From NCBI GenBank assembly GCA_964481385.1, contig CAYZTN010000049.1, forward strand, positions 1 through 9,301: 9,301 nucleotides of DNA, read 5' to 3'. The DNA is from UMGS1649 sp964481385 (GTDB taxonomy: Bacteria > Bacillota > Clostridia > TANB77 > CAG-465). The position numbers and the translations under genes were made by a program. Positions 1 to 7,024 of this stretch are shown piece by piece. The first letter of the stretch is position 1. Each line of letters starts with the position of its first letter. The notes beneath the pieces are model-generated. The model searched no databases and was not told where the DNA came from. It saw only the letters and a list, made by a program, of their open reading frames with translations.

Positions 1-18
1 CGATGCCTTATAGGCATC

Positions 19-54
19 AATAAAAACCACCGGCTAAGCCGGTGGATATTTATT
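19..54. terminator. Strong hairpin terminator upstream of asnB
   Basis: A perfect 8-bp GC-rich stem, CCACCGGC (27-34) and GCCGGTGG (38-45), closes a TAA loop. After a small internal mismatch it extends through AATAAA (19-24) pairing with TTTATT (49-54). On the minus strand the stem is followed by TTTTTATTG; on the plus strand by a weaker T-rich run, so it could work both ways. It probably ends a gene lying left of the window and insulates the asnB promoter. A smaller hairpin, GATGCC-TTATA-GGCATC (2-18), sits just before it. Confidence 0.7.
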
Positions 55-121
55 GTTGTGTGTAAAAACTTCAATTTTGTACATGAAATTATAAAATAAA
101 ATAAAAAACAAGGTTAAAAAC

Positions 122-150
122 TTGAAAAAATCAAATAATACTTGTATACT
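122..150 (+). promoter_or_regulatory. asnB promoter
   Basis: TTGAAA at 122-127 and TATACT at 145-150 are separated by exactly 17 bp, a good match to the vegetative sigma factor consensus. Transcription would start near 157, giving a very short leader before the ribosome site at 162-167. That leaves no room for a riboswitch or T-box between promoter and gene. Confidence 0.6.
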
Positions 151-174
151 ATTTGCAGTGCAAGGAGTTTATTT

Positions 175-2005
175 ATGTGTGGATTTGTAGGTTATGTAGA
201 AAAAGGAAAAAAGAATGAAAAGATAGTTAAAGCTATGGCAGATATGATAAAACATAGAGGACCTGATGATGAGGGGATTTATGAAGATGATGGAGTATCC
301 CTAGCTTTTAGAAGACTTAGTATAATAGATTTAAACTGTGGTCACCAACCAATGTTTAACGAAGATAAGTCCATGGTAATTGTATTTAACGGCGAGGTAT
401 ATAACTTCCAAGAATTAAGAAAAGATTTGGAAGCAAAAGGCCACGTATTTAACAATAATTCGGATACTGAAACAATACTTCATGGTTACGAAGAATATGG
501 CGAAGAGATAACAAAAAAGCTAAGAGGAATGTTTGCTTTTGTTATATGGGATATAAAAGCAAAGAAAATGTTTGGAGCAAGAGACCCATTTGGTATAAAA
601 CCATTTTATTATTATACATCAGATAATTTGTTTATATTTGGCTCTGAAATTAAGAGCTTTATACCACATCCAGAGTTTAAAAAAGAGCTTAATGAAAAAG
701 CACTTAAAACATATTTAACATTTCAATATTCAGCGTTAGACGAAACTTTCTTTAAAGGTGTGTATAGGTTAAAACCAGGTCACCAATTTACGTATGAAGA
801 TGGCAAGCTTAGCGTGACTGAGTACTATGAAGCGAAGTTTAGCGAACAAAAACAAGATTTTAATGAAACTGTAGAAAAAATACATGACACGATTAAAAGT
901 TCAATAGACTACCACAGAATAAGTGATGTAGAAGTAGGTGCGTTTTTATCTAGCGGTGTTGACTCAAGTTATGTAGTGTCTTATGCAAAGCCAGATAGAA
1001 CATATACAGTAGGGGTTTAACTTTAACAATTTTGACGAAACTGTGTATGCAAAAGATTTATCAAATATGCTCGGTATTACAAATACAAGTAAGTTAATTA
1101 CTGCAGATGAGTTTTTTGATTCACTTCAATATGTACAGTATTATTCAGATGAGCCTCATGCTAATCTTTCAGCAGTACCGCTATATCATTTGGCAAGACT
1201 TGCTGCAAAAGATGTAAAGGTTGTATTATCCGGAGAAGGTGCAGACGAATTGTTCGGAGGTTACCAGGCGTATCACAGAACTAACTTTTATAACGCATAT
1301 GAGAGACTTCCTTTATCTTTCAGAGTAAAAATGAAGAAAATGGCAGAGAAAATGCCTAATGTAAAAGGAAAGAATTTCTTAATAAACGAAGGAACTCCAT
1401 TAGAAGATAGCTACATAGGTCAAGCGTTTATATTTGATGATCAAGGTGCAAACGATGTGTTGAAGCCTGAGTATAAGACGGACATAAGTTTTAGAGATGT
1501 AACGCGCCCTATATTTGAGAAAGTAAAGGGTGAAAACGACTTAATTAAAATGCAGTATTTGGATATGAACTTGTGGCTTCCAAATGATATTTTGCTTAAA
1601 GCAGATAAAATGACAATGTCTGCGTCTCTTGAGTTACGTGTACCATTCTTGGATAAAGAAGTGTTTAGTTTAGCGTCTACACTTCCTCGTGAATATAAAA
1701 TTAAAGGAAAAGACACAACAAAATATGCTTTAAGAAAAGCTGCTGGTAAAATTGTTCCTCATGAGTGGTCTCAAAGAACAAAGATAGGTTTCATGGTACC
1801 ATTTAAGTATTGGTTAAAAGAAGAAAAATGGTATAACAAAGTGAAAGCTGAATTTGAAAGCGAATATGCAGCAAAGTTTTTTGATACAGAAAAGATAGTG
1901 AAACTACTTAATGATTATTATGAGGGAAAACAAATGTCCCACAGAAAAGTATATACAATATATTCTTTCTTAATATGGTACAAAAAGTATTTTATAGAAA
2001 TGTAA
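175..2005 (+). pseudogene. asnB: Asparagine synthetase (glutamine-hydrolysing), frameshifted by one base
   Basis: AsnB makes asparagine from aspartate, ATP and glutamine in the cytoplasm. The ATG at 175 is chosen because it follows AAGGAG (162-167) and puts the catalytic cysteine at residue 2 (MCGF), as required for the N-terminal glutamine amidohydrolase. The RGPDDEG, NGEVYN (72-77) and FGSEIKS elements follow. The synthetase half has the ATP-pyrophosphatase loop SSGVDSS (259-265), SGEGADELFGGY, and a normal C-terminus. The frame is broken: a GGGG run at 1012-1015 has one G too many, so translation stops at 1018-1020 after 281 residues. Removing one G restores VGFNFNNFDETVYAKD and an uninterrupted 609-residue protein of normal AsnB length. 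No other damage is visible, so this is either a very recent mutation, a homopolymer sequencing error, or phase variation. As read, the second part would have no ribosome site of its own. Confidence 0.93.
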
Positions 2006-2009
2006 TATA

Positions 2010-2034
2010 ATAAGCCCCGAGATTCGGGGCTTAT
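2010..2034 (+). terminator. asnB terminator hairpin
   Basis: A perfect 11-bp stem ATAAGCCCCGA / TCGGGGCTTAT with a GAT loop begins 5 bp after the asnB stop codon. The following bases (ATACCATA) are poor in T, so the fit to a classic rho-independent terminator is imperfect, but position and stem strength support the call. Confidence 0.75.
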
Positions 2035-2035
2035 A

Positions 2036-2785
2036 CCATATATCAAAACATATAACAAAAAAATGAACAGTCCAATGAACGGTTCATAATCATCTATAAT
2101 GCTTAGCAGTAATGTAATTGCTAGCTTAATATAGTTAAATTATACTATATAATATGCTCGGTTCTGCCTCTTACATAAATAATATCAAAGTTGACAAAAT
2201 TACTGGTATTGTAGCTGATGACTTAATTTTATCTTTAAACTTAGATAAAATCAAAGAATAAGAAAAATATAACAGCTTTCATCTTGAACATGATATATGT
2301 TTACAAAATTATAGTGATGAAATTATAACTGAAATTGGAAATATATTTAACCTTGATTTTTTTAAGAGTATTTCTTGCTCCAATTCCTTTTATACGAGTG
2401 TTAGTCCATTCATTTGATTCACTTCCGGCAAACATTTATTGTATTGCTTATAAAGAGCGAAGCCTTATTTTAAAGATTAGTTGCGTACCAATTGCTGTAT
2501 ATTCAAATTATATGGTTATTGTAGCAGTAACGTTTTAAAATATTTGAGATAATGCTTATATGCGAGGTTGCTTTTCTCCTTTTGTCTTAAGTCTCTCTCC
2601 TTAATATATTTATATTACAGTATGCTCAACCGAGTATGTTGACAAAAAATTGAAAAAGTTAAAAATTTGTAAAATATTTTTTGTGGTAAAATTTTAATGC
2701 AACGCCACGAAATTTGAATGATTTTTGATAAAATATGAATGGATAAGAAAAACGGTGAAAGCACTCAAAATAGTGCATTTGATAT
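2036..2785. other. Long intergenic stretch with no convincing gene
   Basis: About 750 bp separate the asnB terminator from the tRNA-Leu terminator. No open frame here has both a ribosome site and recognisable protein features. A possible promoter, TTGCTA (2118-2123) and TATACT (2141-2146) with a 17-bp spacer, runs into a frame starting at 2154. That frame reads protein-like residues to 2417 with one stop at 2259-2261; the pieces include ITGIVADDLILSLNL and YSDEIITEIGNIFNLDFF. On the minus strand, 2301-2435 encodes 44 residues including SNEWTNTRIKGIGARNTLKK, also protein-like but preceded by a stop and without a ribosome site. These may be remnants of decayed genes, but I do not recognise either. 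A hairpin with G-U pairs (2618-2641, AACC loop) forms best on the plus strand. Confidence 0.5.
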
Positions 2786-2820
2786 ACAAAAGAGGTTTTG
2801 CGAAAAACTCGTAAAACCTC
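2786..2820 (-). terminator. tRNA-Leu terminator
   Basis: On the minus strand, GAGGTTTT (2813-2820) and AAAACCTC (2792-2799) form an 8-bp stem. The inner ACGA/TCGC ends extend it, with one A-C mismatch, around a short GTTTT loop. TTTTGT follows (2786-2791). It starts 7 nt beyond the CCA end of the tRNA, on the correct side for ending that transcript. Confidence 0.6.
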
Positions 2821-2826
2821 AAAATA

Positions 2827-2911
2827 TGGTGCGAGTAATAGGACTTGAACCTACACACCTGTTGGTACCAGATTCTAAGTCTGGCGCGTCTGCCAATTCC
2901 GCCATACTCGC
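2827..2911 (-). tRNA. tRNA-Leu, anticodon UAG, with encoded CCA
   Basis: Read on the minus strand, the acceptor arm GCGAGTA (2905-2911) pairs perfectly with TACTCGC (2831-2837). Discriminator A (2830) and an encoded CCA (2827-2829) follow. The D arm has the class II leucine form GGCGGAATTGGCAGACGCGCC. The anticodon stem CCAGA/TCTGG encloses loop CTTAGAA with anticodon TAG (2875-2877), which reads CUN leucine codons. A variable arm of leucine type (ACC-AACA-GGT) precedes a T arm with loop TTCAAGT and one G-U pair. The gene stands alone, opposite in orientation to its neighbours, with its own promoter and terminator. Short open frames over it on both strands are artefacts. Confidence 0.97.
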
Positions 2912-2923
2912 AACAGCACTTAT

Positions 2924-2952
2924 ATATTACCATAGGAAAATGCGTTTGTCAA
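2924..2952 (-). promoter_or_regulatory. tRNA-Leu promoter
   Basis: On the minus strand TTGACA (2947-2952) is a perfect -35 element, followed after 17 bp by TAATAT (2924-2929). The expected start lies a few bases before the mature tRNA 5' end at 2911. This is the strongest promoter match in the left half, as expected for a stable-RNA gene. Confidence 0.8.
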
Positions 2953-3051
2953 TATTTTGATTTAAAAAACTTGAAAAAATAAATTTTAAAAAAACACGTT
3001 TTAAAACTGTATTTTAAAAAATATTTATTTAATATAATGTATAAAACACAG

Positions 3052-3080
3052 TTGAAAAATACCAGTTTTTGTGATAAATT
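3052..3080 (+). promoter_or_regulatory. Possible promoter of the zinc-ribbon/ftsY cluster
   Basis: TTGAAA (3052-3057) and TAAATT (3075-3080) have a 17-bp spacer just ahead of the first gene. The -10 is weak and the leader would be very short. A perfect TATAAT at 3033-3038 lacks a good -35 but could be the real start instead. The whole stretch 2953-3090 is extremely AT-rich and lies between divergent transcripts. Confidence 0.35.
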
Positions 3081-3106
3081 ATACGTATAAAATGGAGGTT
3101 TTAATT

Positions 3107-3607
3107 ATGGAATTTACAGATAAAGTAAAAGATGTTTCAAAAAAAGTAGGAGATGTTGCTGAGAAAACATACAAAACAGTGGCAGATAAGTCTAACCAAA
3201 TGATAAAAGGCGCAAAACTAAAAATGCAAATAGCAGATATAGAGGAAGAAATAGCTTTAATGTACAGTGATTTTGGAAAGAGAATATACGATATGTATAA
3301 AGAAGGACTAGTAGTAGATGGATTTGAAAAAGATTGTAAAAAAGTTGAAAAAATGTTTAAAGAAATAGAGTCTTTAGAAGCCAAGTCACTTCAAAACAAA
3401 AACTTAAGAAAGTGTGCAGGTTGTGGAGAAACTATAGCAATAGATAATAGATTTTGTCCATCGTGTGGAGAAAAGCAAAAGAAAATAAAGCAAGAAAAAG
3501 AGGCAAAGCCACAAGAAGAAGTTGTAATAAAAGTATGTTCTGAATGTGGTGCAGAGTTTGGACCAGAAGTAAGATTTTGTACAAAATGTGGAACAAAGTT
3601 GGATTAA
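3107..3607 (+). CDS. Coiled-coil protein with two C-terminal zinc ribbons
   Basis: The 166-residue protein has no signal peptide or membrane segment. The ATG at 3107 is preferred over an upstream GTG at 3071 because TGGAGG (3093-3098) precedes it at the right distance. Residues 1-100 are charged and helical, beginning with an amphipathic DKVKDVSKKVGDVAEK stretch and probably forming a coiled coil around 40-98. Two CxxC-10-CxxC zinc ribbons follow: C103/C106/C117/C120 and C144/C147/C158/C161, joined by a lysine/glutamate-rich linker. Tandem ribbons of this 'double zinc ribbon' type are common in small Firmicutes proteins of unknown role, often thought to mediate protein or nucleic acid contacts. 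It is the first gene of a cluster with ftsY, whose ribosome site overlaps this stop codon, so co-expression is likely. A link to protein targeting is only inferred from position. Confidence 0.85.
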   Translation: MEFTDKVKDVSKKVGDVAEKTYKTVADKSNQMIKGAKLKMQIADIEEEIALMYSDFGKRIYDMYKEGLVVDGFEKDCKKVEKMFKEIESLEAKSLQNKNLRKCAGCGETIAIDNRFCPSCGEKQKKIKQEKEAKPQEEVVIKVCSECGAEFGPEVRFCTKCGTKLD

Positions 3608-3616
3608 GGAGTCAGT

Positions 3617-4495
3617 ATGATATTTTCAAAAATTAAAGAGGCATTTAGTAAAAGTTTAACCAATATATTCAAGTCAAATGCAAATATAGACGAAATAATA
3701 GAGCAAATAGAAGAAACACTTATCCTTGCTGATGTTGGAGTAAAAACTGCAACAGAAGTTTGTGATAACATGCGTAAAAAGCTGAAAAAAGCAGACGATA
3801 AATCAGACATAGCAGTTAAAGCATTGTTAAAAGAAGAGCTAACGAGTATACTTATGAAAGAAACTAAGGAGCCTGAAGAAAGTTTTGCTAAAAAAGTAAT
3901 ATTGGTAGTAGGAGTAAATGGAGTAGGAAAAACTACATCTATTGCTAAACTATCTAATATATACAAGAAAATGGGCAAAAAAGTAATGCTTGTTGCAGGA
4001 GATACGTTTAGAGCTGGTGCACGTGAGCAATTAGAAATTTGGTCAGAAGTAGCTGAAGTTGAGTGTATTACAGGAAAAGATAATGCTGATCCAGCTTCAG
4101 TAATATATGATGGTGCGTTCGCGTTTTCTCAAAAAAATTATGACGTGTTAATTTGCGATACAGCCGGAAGATTACACAACAAGAAAAATCTGATGGACGA
4201 GATAGAAAAAATAAAAAGAACAATAGACAAAAACGTTGTAGAATGTGATAAAGAAGTGTTGATGGTAATTGATGCAACAACTGGTCAAAATGCAGTAGAA
4301 CAGGCTAAAGCCTTTTATGATAGGACTAGTGTAGATGGAATTATATTAACAAAGTTAGATTCTACAGCAAAAGGCGGAGTAGTCTTTAGCATTATAAACG
4401 AGCTAAACATACCAATAAAATATATTGGAATAGGCGAGAGAATAGAAGATATTAAGGTGTTTGACGCTAAAGAGTTTGTTGAAAGTATAATATAA
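3617..4495 (+). CDS. ftsY: Signal recognition particle receptor FtsY
   Basis: FtsY is the membrane-associated GTPase that receives SRP-ribosome complexes and hands nascent membrane proteins to the SecYEG channel. The 292-residue protein is essentially the minimal NG core. A helical N domain covers about 1-90 (with IEETLILADVGV) and the GTPase domain 91-292. Motifs present are the P-loop GVNGVGKT (99-106), DTFRAGAREQL (129-139), DTAGR (181-185), TKLD (245-248) and GIGE (271-274), ending in VFDAKEFVESII as usual. The acidic N-terminal A domain of enterobacterial FtsY is absent, as in many Gram-positives; the basic amphipathic start FSKIKEAFSKSLTNIFKS could serve as membrane contact. AAGGAG at 3606-3611 overlaps the upstream stop codon. 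The neighbours differ from the smc/rnc or ffh context often seen for ftsY. Confidence 0.97.
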   Translation: MIFSKIKEAFSKSLTNIFKSNANIDEIIEQIEETLILADVGVKTATEVCDNMRKKLKKADDKSDIAVKALLKEELTSILMKETKEPEESFAKKVILVVGVNGVGKTTSIAKLSNIYKKMGKKVMLVAGDTFRAGAREQLEIWSEVAEVECITGKDNADPASVIYDGAFAFSQKNYDVLICDTAGRLHNKKNLMDEIEKIKRTIDKNVVECDKEVLMVIDATTGQNAVEQAKAFYDRTSVDGIILTKLDSTAKGGVVFSIINELNIPIKYIGIGERIEDIKVFDAKEFVESII

Positions 4496-4503
4496 GGTGA
4501 AGT

Positions 4504-5214
4504 ATGAAGTTAATTGTTATGAGGCATAGCGAATGCGAAGGACTAAATGACGGGATAATAAATGGCTGGTTAGATTTAAAACTTACAGAAGAAGGAATAA
4601 AAAAGGCAAAATGTGTAGCAGATAAGTTAAAGCCATATGTAATAGACAAGGCGTATTCGTCATATTTGTCTAGAGCGTATGATACTGCAAAGTATGTGTT
4701 ACTTGAACTAAATCAAGACATAGAAGTAGAACAAGACATTAGGTTAAACGAAAGACACTATGGTGCTTTTCAGGGAATGAAAAGAAAAGTTGCATATATT
4801 AGTCCAAAGTACAATACCTTGTCAGTGTCTTGTGATAGACTAGAAAACGAGCTTATACCACTGAGTGACGAAGCGTATGAAAAACAACTAGAAGAATATA
4901 GCTTAAAGCTTGGCATGGATAAGGACACATTAGAACTTCCAAGATCTGAAAGCATATTGCAAGTTGAAGAAAGACTTATTGAATTTTTGAAGGAAAAAAT
5001 ATTTATTTCTGGAAATGAGAATAAAATAGTTTTAGTTGTAGGACATGCAAATACCGTAAAGCTAATTACAAAGTATATAGAGGGACTAAGCTATGAAGAA
5101 ACTACTAAACTCAGATTTGCTACTTGTGGAATGAATATATATGACATTAAATATAATGAAACAAAAATAGATGTTTTAAATATTCAAAGGATAAATGATG
5201 AGTATGTAAATTGA
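4504..5214 (+). CDS. Histidine phosphatase family protein, phosphoglycerate-mutase-like
   Basis: The 236-residue protein belongs to the histidine phosphatase superfamily, using a phospho-histidine intermediate. Visible are the N-terminal RH motif (MRHSEC, catalytic H8), R57 in SRAYDTAKYVL, the acid E83 in NERHYGAFQGMKR, and the second histidine H181 in VVGHANTVKLI. NGWLDLKLTEEG and NERHYGAFQG resemble 2,3-bisphosphoglycerate-dependent phosphoglycerate mutase (GpmA). However, RHGES has become RHSEC and the middle of the protein differs, so it may be a broad phosphatase or a divergent mutase. The ribosome site AAGGTGA (4494-4500) overlaps the ftsY stop, with an 8-bp gap, so it is probably translated from the same message. 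No terminator is obvious before the convergent minus-strand material. Confidence 0.82.
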   Translation: MKLIVMRHSECEGLNDGIINGWLDLKLTEEGIKKAKCVADKLKPYVIDKAYSSYLSRAYDTAKYVLLELNQDIEVEQDIRLNERHYGAFQGMKRKVAYISPKYNTLSVSCDRLENELIPLSDEAYEKQLEEYSLKLGMDKDTLELPRSESILQVEERLIEFLKEKIFISGNENKIVLVVGHANTVKLITKYIEGLSYEETTKLRFATCGMNIYDIKYNETKIDVLNIQRINDEYVN

Positions 5215-5245
5215 ATGCTAGGTTTTATAACTATGGAAAATGACA

Positions 5246-5260
5246 CAGTTAAATTAACTG
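5246..5260. repeat. Short perfect inverted repeat after the phosphatase gene
   Basis: CAGTTAA and TTAACTG flank a single A. A further AGTTAAC lies at 5281-5287. There is no T tract on the plus strand, so this is not a clear terminator of the upstream cluster; it may be an operator-like site or chance in AT-rich DNA. Confidence 0.3.
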
Positions 5261-5279
5261 GAAATTGTTAAAAAAGAAA

Positions 5280-5521
5280 CAGTTAACTTTCTTGATTATC
5301 ACTCATTTCGGATTACTTGAACATTGCTTATAGGGATTTGTACTATATAAATATTAAGTCCTCTAGTATTTTATCAAGTTTCTGTTCGTAGGCTCAAGAA
5401 TTTTGCTACACTACTTCCTTAATCCAAACATTACTGTTTTCGATTTGTGGTTCACTACACTTGGTGGTAAATACCCGTGACTGGACTTTCGCCAGTAAGA
5501 TTAATGCCACGCTTGGCACAC
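5280..5521 (-). mobile_element. Group II intron remnant (class C-like), domain I fragment
   Basis: Read on the minus strand from 5521, the sequence begins GTGTGCCAAGCGTGGC, matching the 5' end of class C group II introns as I recall it (GUGUGCC, then GCAUGG). It continues with a CTGG-CGAAAG-TCCAG hairpin and, further on, with GAACAGAAACTTGATAAAA and GTACAAATCCC, similar in order to domain I of the Oceanobacillus-type intron. The first 129 nt (5393-5521) align without gaps to 7113-7241, with about 13 differences. After about 240 nt the likeness fades; I find no reverse transcriptase frame and no domain V. It begins 3 nt beyond the ATPase terminator stem, the usual target of class C introns. 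The inner boundary at 5280 is approximate. Confidence 0.7.
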
Positions 5522-5524
5522 ACG

Positions 5525-5558
5525 TGAAAGACACCTGTATTAAAACAAGTGTCTTTCA
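5525..5558 (-). terminator. Terminator of the ATPase gene
   Basis: On the minus strand TGAAAGACACTTGT (5545-5558) pairs with ACAGGTGTCTTTCA (5525-5538) over 14 bp with one G-U pair, around a 6-nt loop. That pair would be a C-A mismatch on the plus strand, so it serves minus-strand transcripts. It lies 17 bp past the ATPase stop. The expected T tract is missing because the intron remnant begins almost immediately. Confidence 0.75.
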
Positions 5559-5575
5559 TTTTAATATTCACAAAT

Positions 5576-6880
5576 TTATTTTATACAGAATGCTGCATAC
5601 AATGGAATGGATTTTATTTTGTTAGCAAATCCAAAGTTTTTAGTTGATATCCTAATTGCATATTCTGGATTAAATCTATTCATGTATATGCCAAGACTTT
5701 TTGACTGAGTATTATCACTAGCTTTTACTTCTATCGGAATAATACCGTCTTCGTTGTATATTATGAAATCTATTTCTGAATTGCTAGCAGTTGCCCAATA
5801 ATATACAGATATACCATTAAAGATTAGTTGGTTTGCAATATAATTTTCAGCTATTTCACCTTTGTACAAAAACGCTTTATCTAAATATATATCATTTACA
5901 TTTATCTTTAGCATTGTATTGAGTATTCCCACATCTCCCATATATATTTTGAAATTATCAATATTCTTGTACGCTTCAGGTGGAATATTTATGCTATCTA
6001 ATTTACAACATTTATATATTAAAGAGCTAGAAAGTAGCCAGTCCAAAGAACTTTCGTAATCTCTTTTTCTTGCATCTTTTTCTATTTTGCTATATTGAAA
6101 TTTATTTGATTTATTTCCTATTTGAACCGGAACCGACTTATATATCACCTCATTTTTAGTTGCCTCAAATTTGTTTTTTACATATTTGTTCATATCCAAT
6201 ATATATGACTCAATTATATTTTCTGTTATGTTCCTGTTTATATTCAAAATGTTACCAGCTCTAGACACATAATCTTCTACAATTTCAGGCATACCACCAA
6301 TACATAAGTATTCCCTATACAAATTATTTAGTTTATCGTGAAGTACATTATCCATAGGCTTATTTTTCTCATAGCACTCTTTTATCATATTAACTAGATA
6401 TTCTCCCATCGTTTGAGTGTACAAAAATTCTTCAAAGTCCATAGGATACATGTCAATCATTTCTACTTTCCCGACTGGAAACGAACTATGGAATCTTTTA
6501 AGTTTTACACCTAAAAGACTTCCAGCACATATTATTTTAAATGGCATATCTACTTCACAATACCACTTTAATGCAGAAATAAGTTCTTCGCTTTCTTGTA
6601 TTTCATCAAAAAAGATGATTGTATCTTCCAAATTTGGATTTACATTCAAAAAAGCACAAAGTCTTATATACTTCTCGCCAGTTGATATACTTTGCTTATA
6701 CAACTCTTTAACTTCAGGGCGTTCCAACAAGTTTATATATACAAAATTTTTAAACTCATTTTTACAAAACTTCTCGATAATATATGTTTTTCCTACTTGC
6801 CTTGCTCCAATAACCATAAGAGGTTTTTTCATTCCTCTATCTTTCCACTCTATTAACTTTTGATAAATTTTTCTTTTCAT
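5576..6880 (-). CDS. AAA ATPase with C-terminal DUF4143 (PD-(D/E)xK-like) domain
   Basis: The 434-residue protein is a full-length member of the AAA_14/DUF4143 family. The N-terminal ATPase domain has Walker A GARQVGKT (25-32), Walker B IIFFDE (88-93) and the GSLLG element at 120-124. The middle carries YLCIGGMPEIVEDY (191-204). The C-terminal domain has GEIAENYI (341-348), SEIDFII (368-374) and PIEVKAS (382-388), a spacing that recalls the PD-(D/E)xK nuclease fold. Biochemical roles in this family are mostly unknown; the genes are typically isolated, variable between strains and often multicopy. Start: ATG 6878-6880 with GAGGAG at 6888-6893. It is a single-gene unit with its own promoter and terminator, enclosed by two intron remnants in the same orientation, which suggests an accessory islet. 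No signal peptide or membrane segment is seen. Confidence 0.9.
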   Translation of the reverse strand: MKRKIYQKLIEWKDRGMKKPLMVIGARQVGKTYIIEKFCKNEFKNFVYINLLERPEVKELYKQSISTGEKYIRLCAFLNVNPNLEDTIIFFDEIQESEELISALKWYCEVDMPFKIICAGSLLGVKLKRFHSSFPVGKVEMIDMYPMDFEEFLYTQTMGEYLVNMIKECYEKNKPMDNVLHDKLNNLYREYLCIGGMPEIVEDYVSRAGNILNINRNITENIIESYILDMNKYVKNKFEATKNEVIYKSVPVQIGNKSNKFQYSKIEKDARKRDYESSLDWLLSSSLIYKCCKLDSINIPPEAYKNIDNFKIYMGDVGILNTMLKINVNDIYLDKAFLYKGEIAENYIANQLIFNGISVYYWATASNSEIDFIIYNEDGIIPIEVKASDNTQSKSLGIYMNRFNPEYAIRISTKNFGFANKIKSIPLYAAFCIK

Positions 6881-6899
6881 AATTCTACTCCTCTTGTTA

Positions 6900-6928
6900 A
6901 TTTTAGTTCAATTTAAAACATATGTCAA
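6900..6928 (-). promoter_or_regulatory. Promoter of the ATPase gene
   Basis: On the minus strand TTGACA (6923-6928) and TAAAAT (6900-6905) are separated by 17 bp, a near-consensus promoter. Transcription would start near 6893, essentially at the ribosome site, giving an almost leaderless message. The tandem 33-bp repeats end just upstream of the -35 element. Confidence 0.75.
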
Positions 6929-6932
6929 GACT

Positions 6933-7011
6933 TTTCACGTTTTTCAAGGCACTTTTTGTTCCAAGTTTCACGTTTTTCGAGGCACTTTTAGTCTTAAGTT
7001 TCACGTTTTTA
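6933..7011 (-). repeat. 33-bp tandem direct repeat upstream of the ATPase promoter
   Basis: TTTCACGTTTTT starts at 6933, 6966 and 6999 on the plus strand, an exact 33-bp period, giving two full units and a partial third. Each full unit also shares CRAGGCACTTTT. On the minus strand a unit reads AAAACGTGAAAC, then AAAAGTGCCTYG. Units abut directly, so this is not a CRISPR. The position immediately upstream of the -35 element suggests binding sites for a regulator on one face of the helix (33 bp is about three turns), but function is inferred only. Confidence 0.8.
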
Positions 7012-7024
7012 CGTTTCCAAAAAA

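Noticed and set aside
1008..1022. Programmed ribosomal frameshift in asnB
   Set aside because: AsnB is not known to use one, no stimulatory structure is evident, and the break falls in the middle of an ordinary conserved stretch; a mutation or read error is simpler.
2335..2538. Open frame of 67 codons on the plus strand
   Set aside because: It has no ribosome site and its composition is what AT-rich noncoding DNA gives by chance.
2694..2960. Open frames on both strands across the tRNA
   Set aside because: They overlap tRNA-Leu completely; tRNA genes often yield such spurious translations.
5215..5279. Rho-independent terminator for the ftsY cluster
   Set aside because: The inverted repeat at 5246-5260 is AT-rich with no following T tract on the plus strand.
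5393..5521. Insertion sequence ends for the two 129-nt repeats
   Set aside because: The copies are direct, not inverted, have no transposase or target duplication, and match group II intron 5' structure behind terminators.
6933..7011. CRISPR array
   Set aside because: The 33-bp units abut with no spacers between them, and no cas gene is present.
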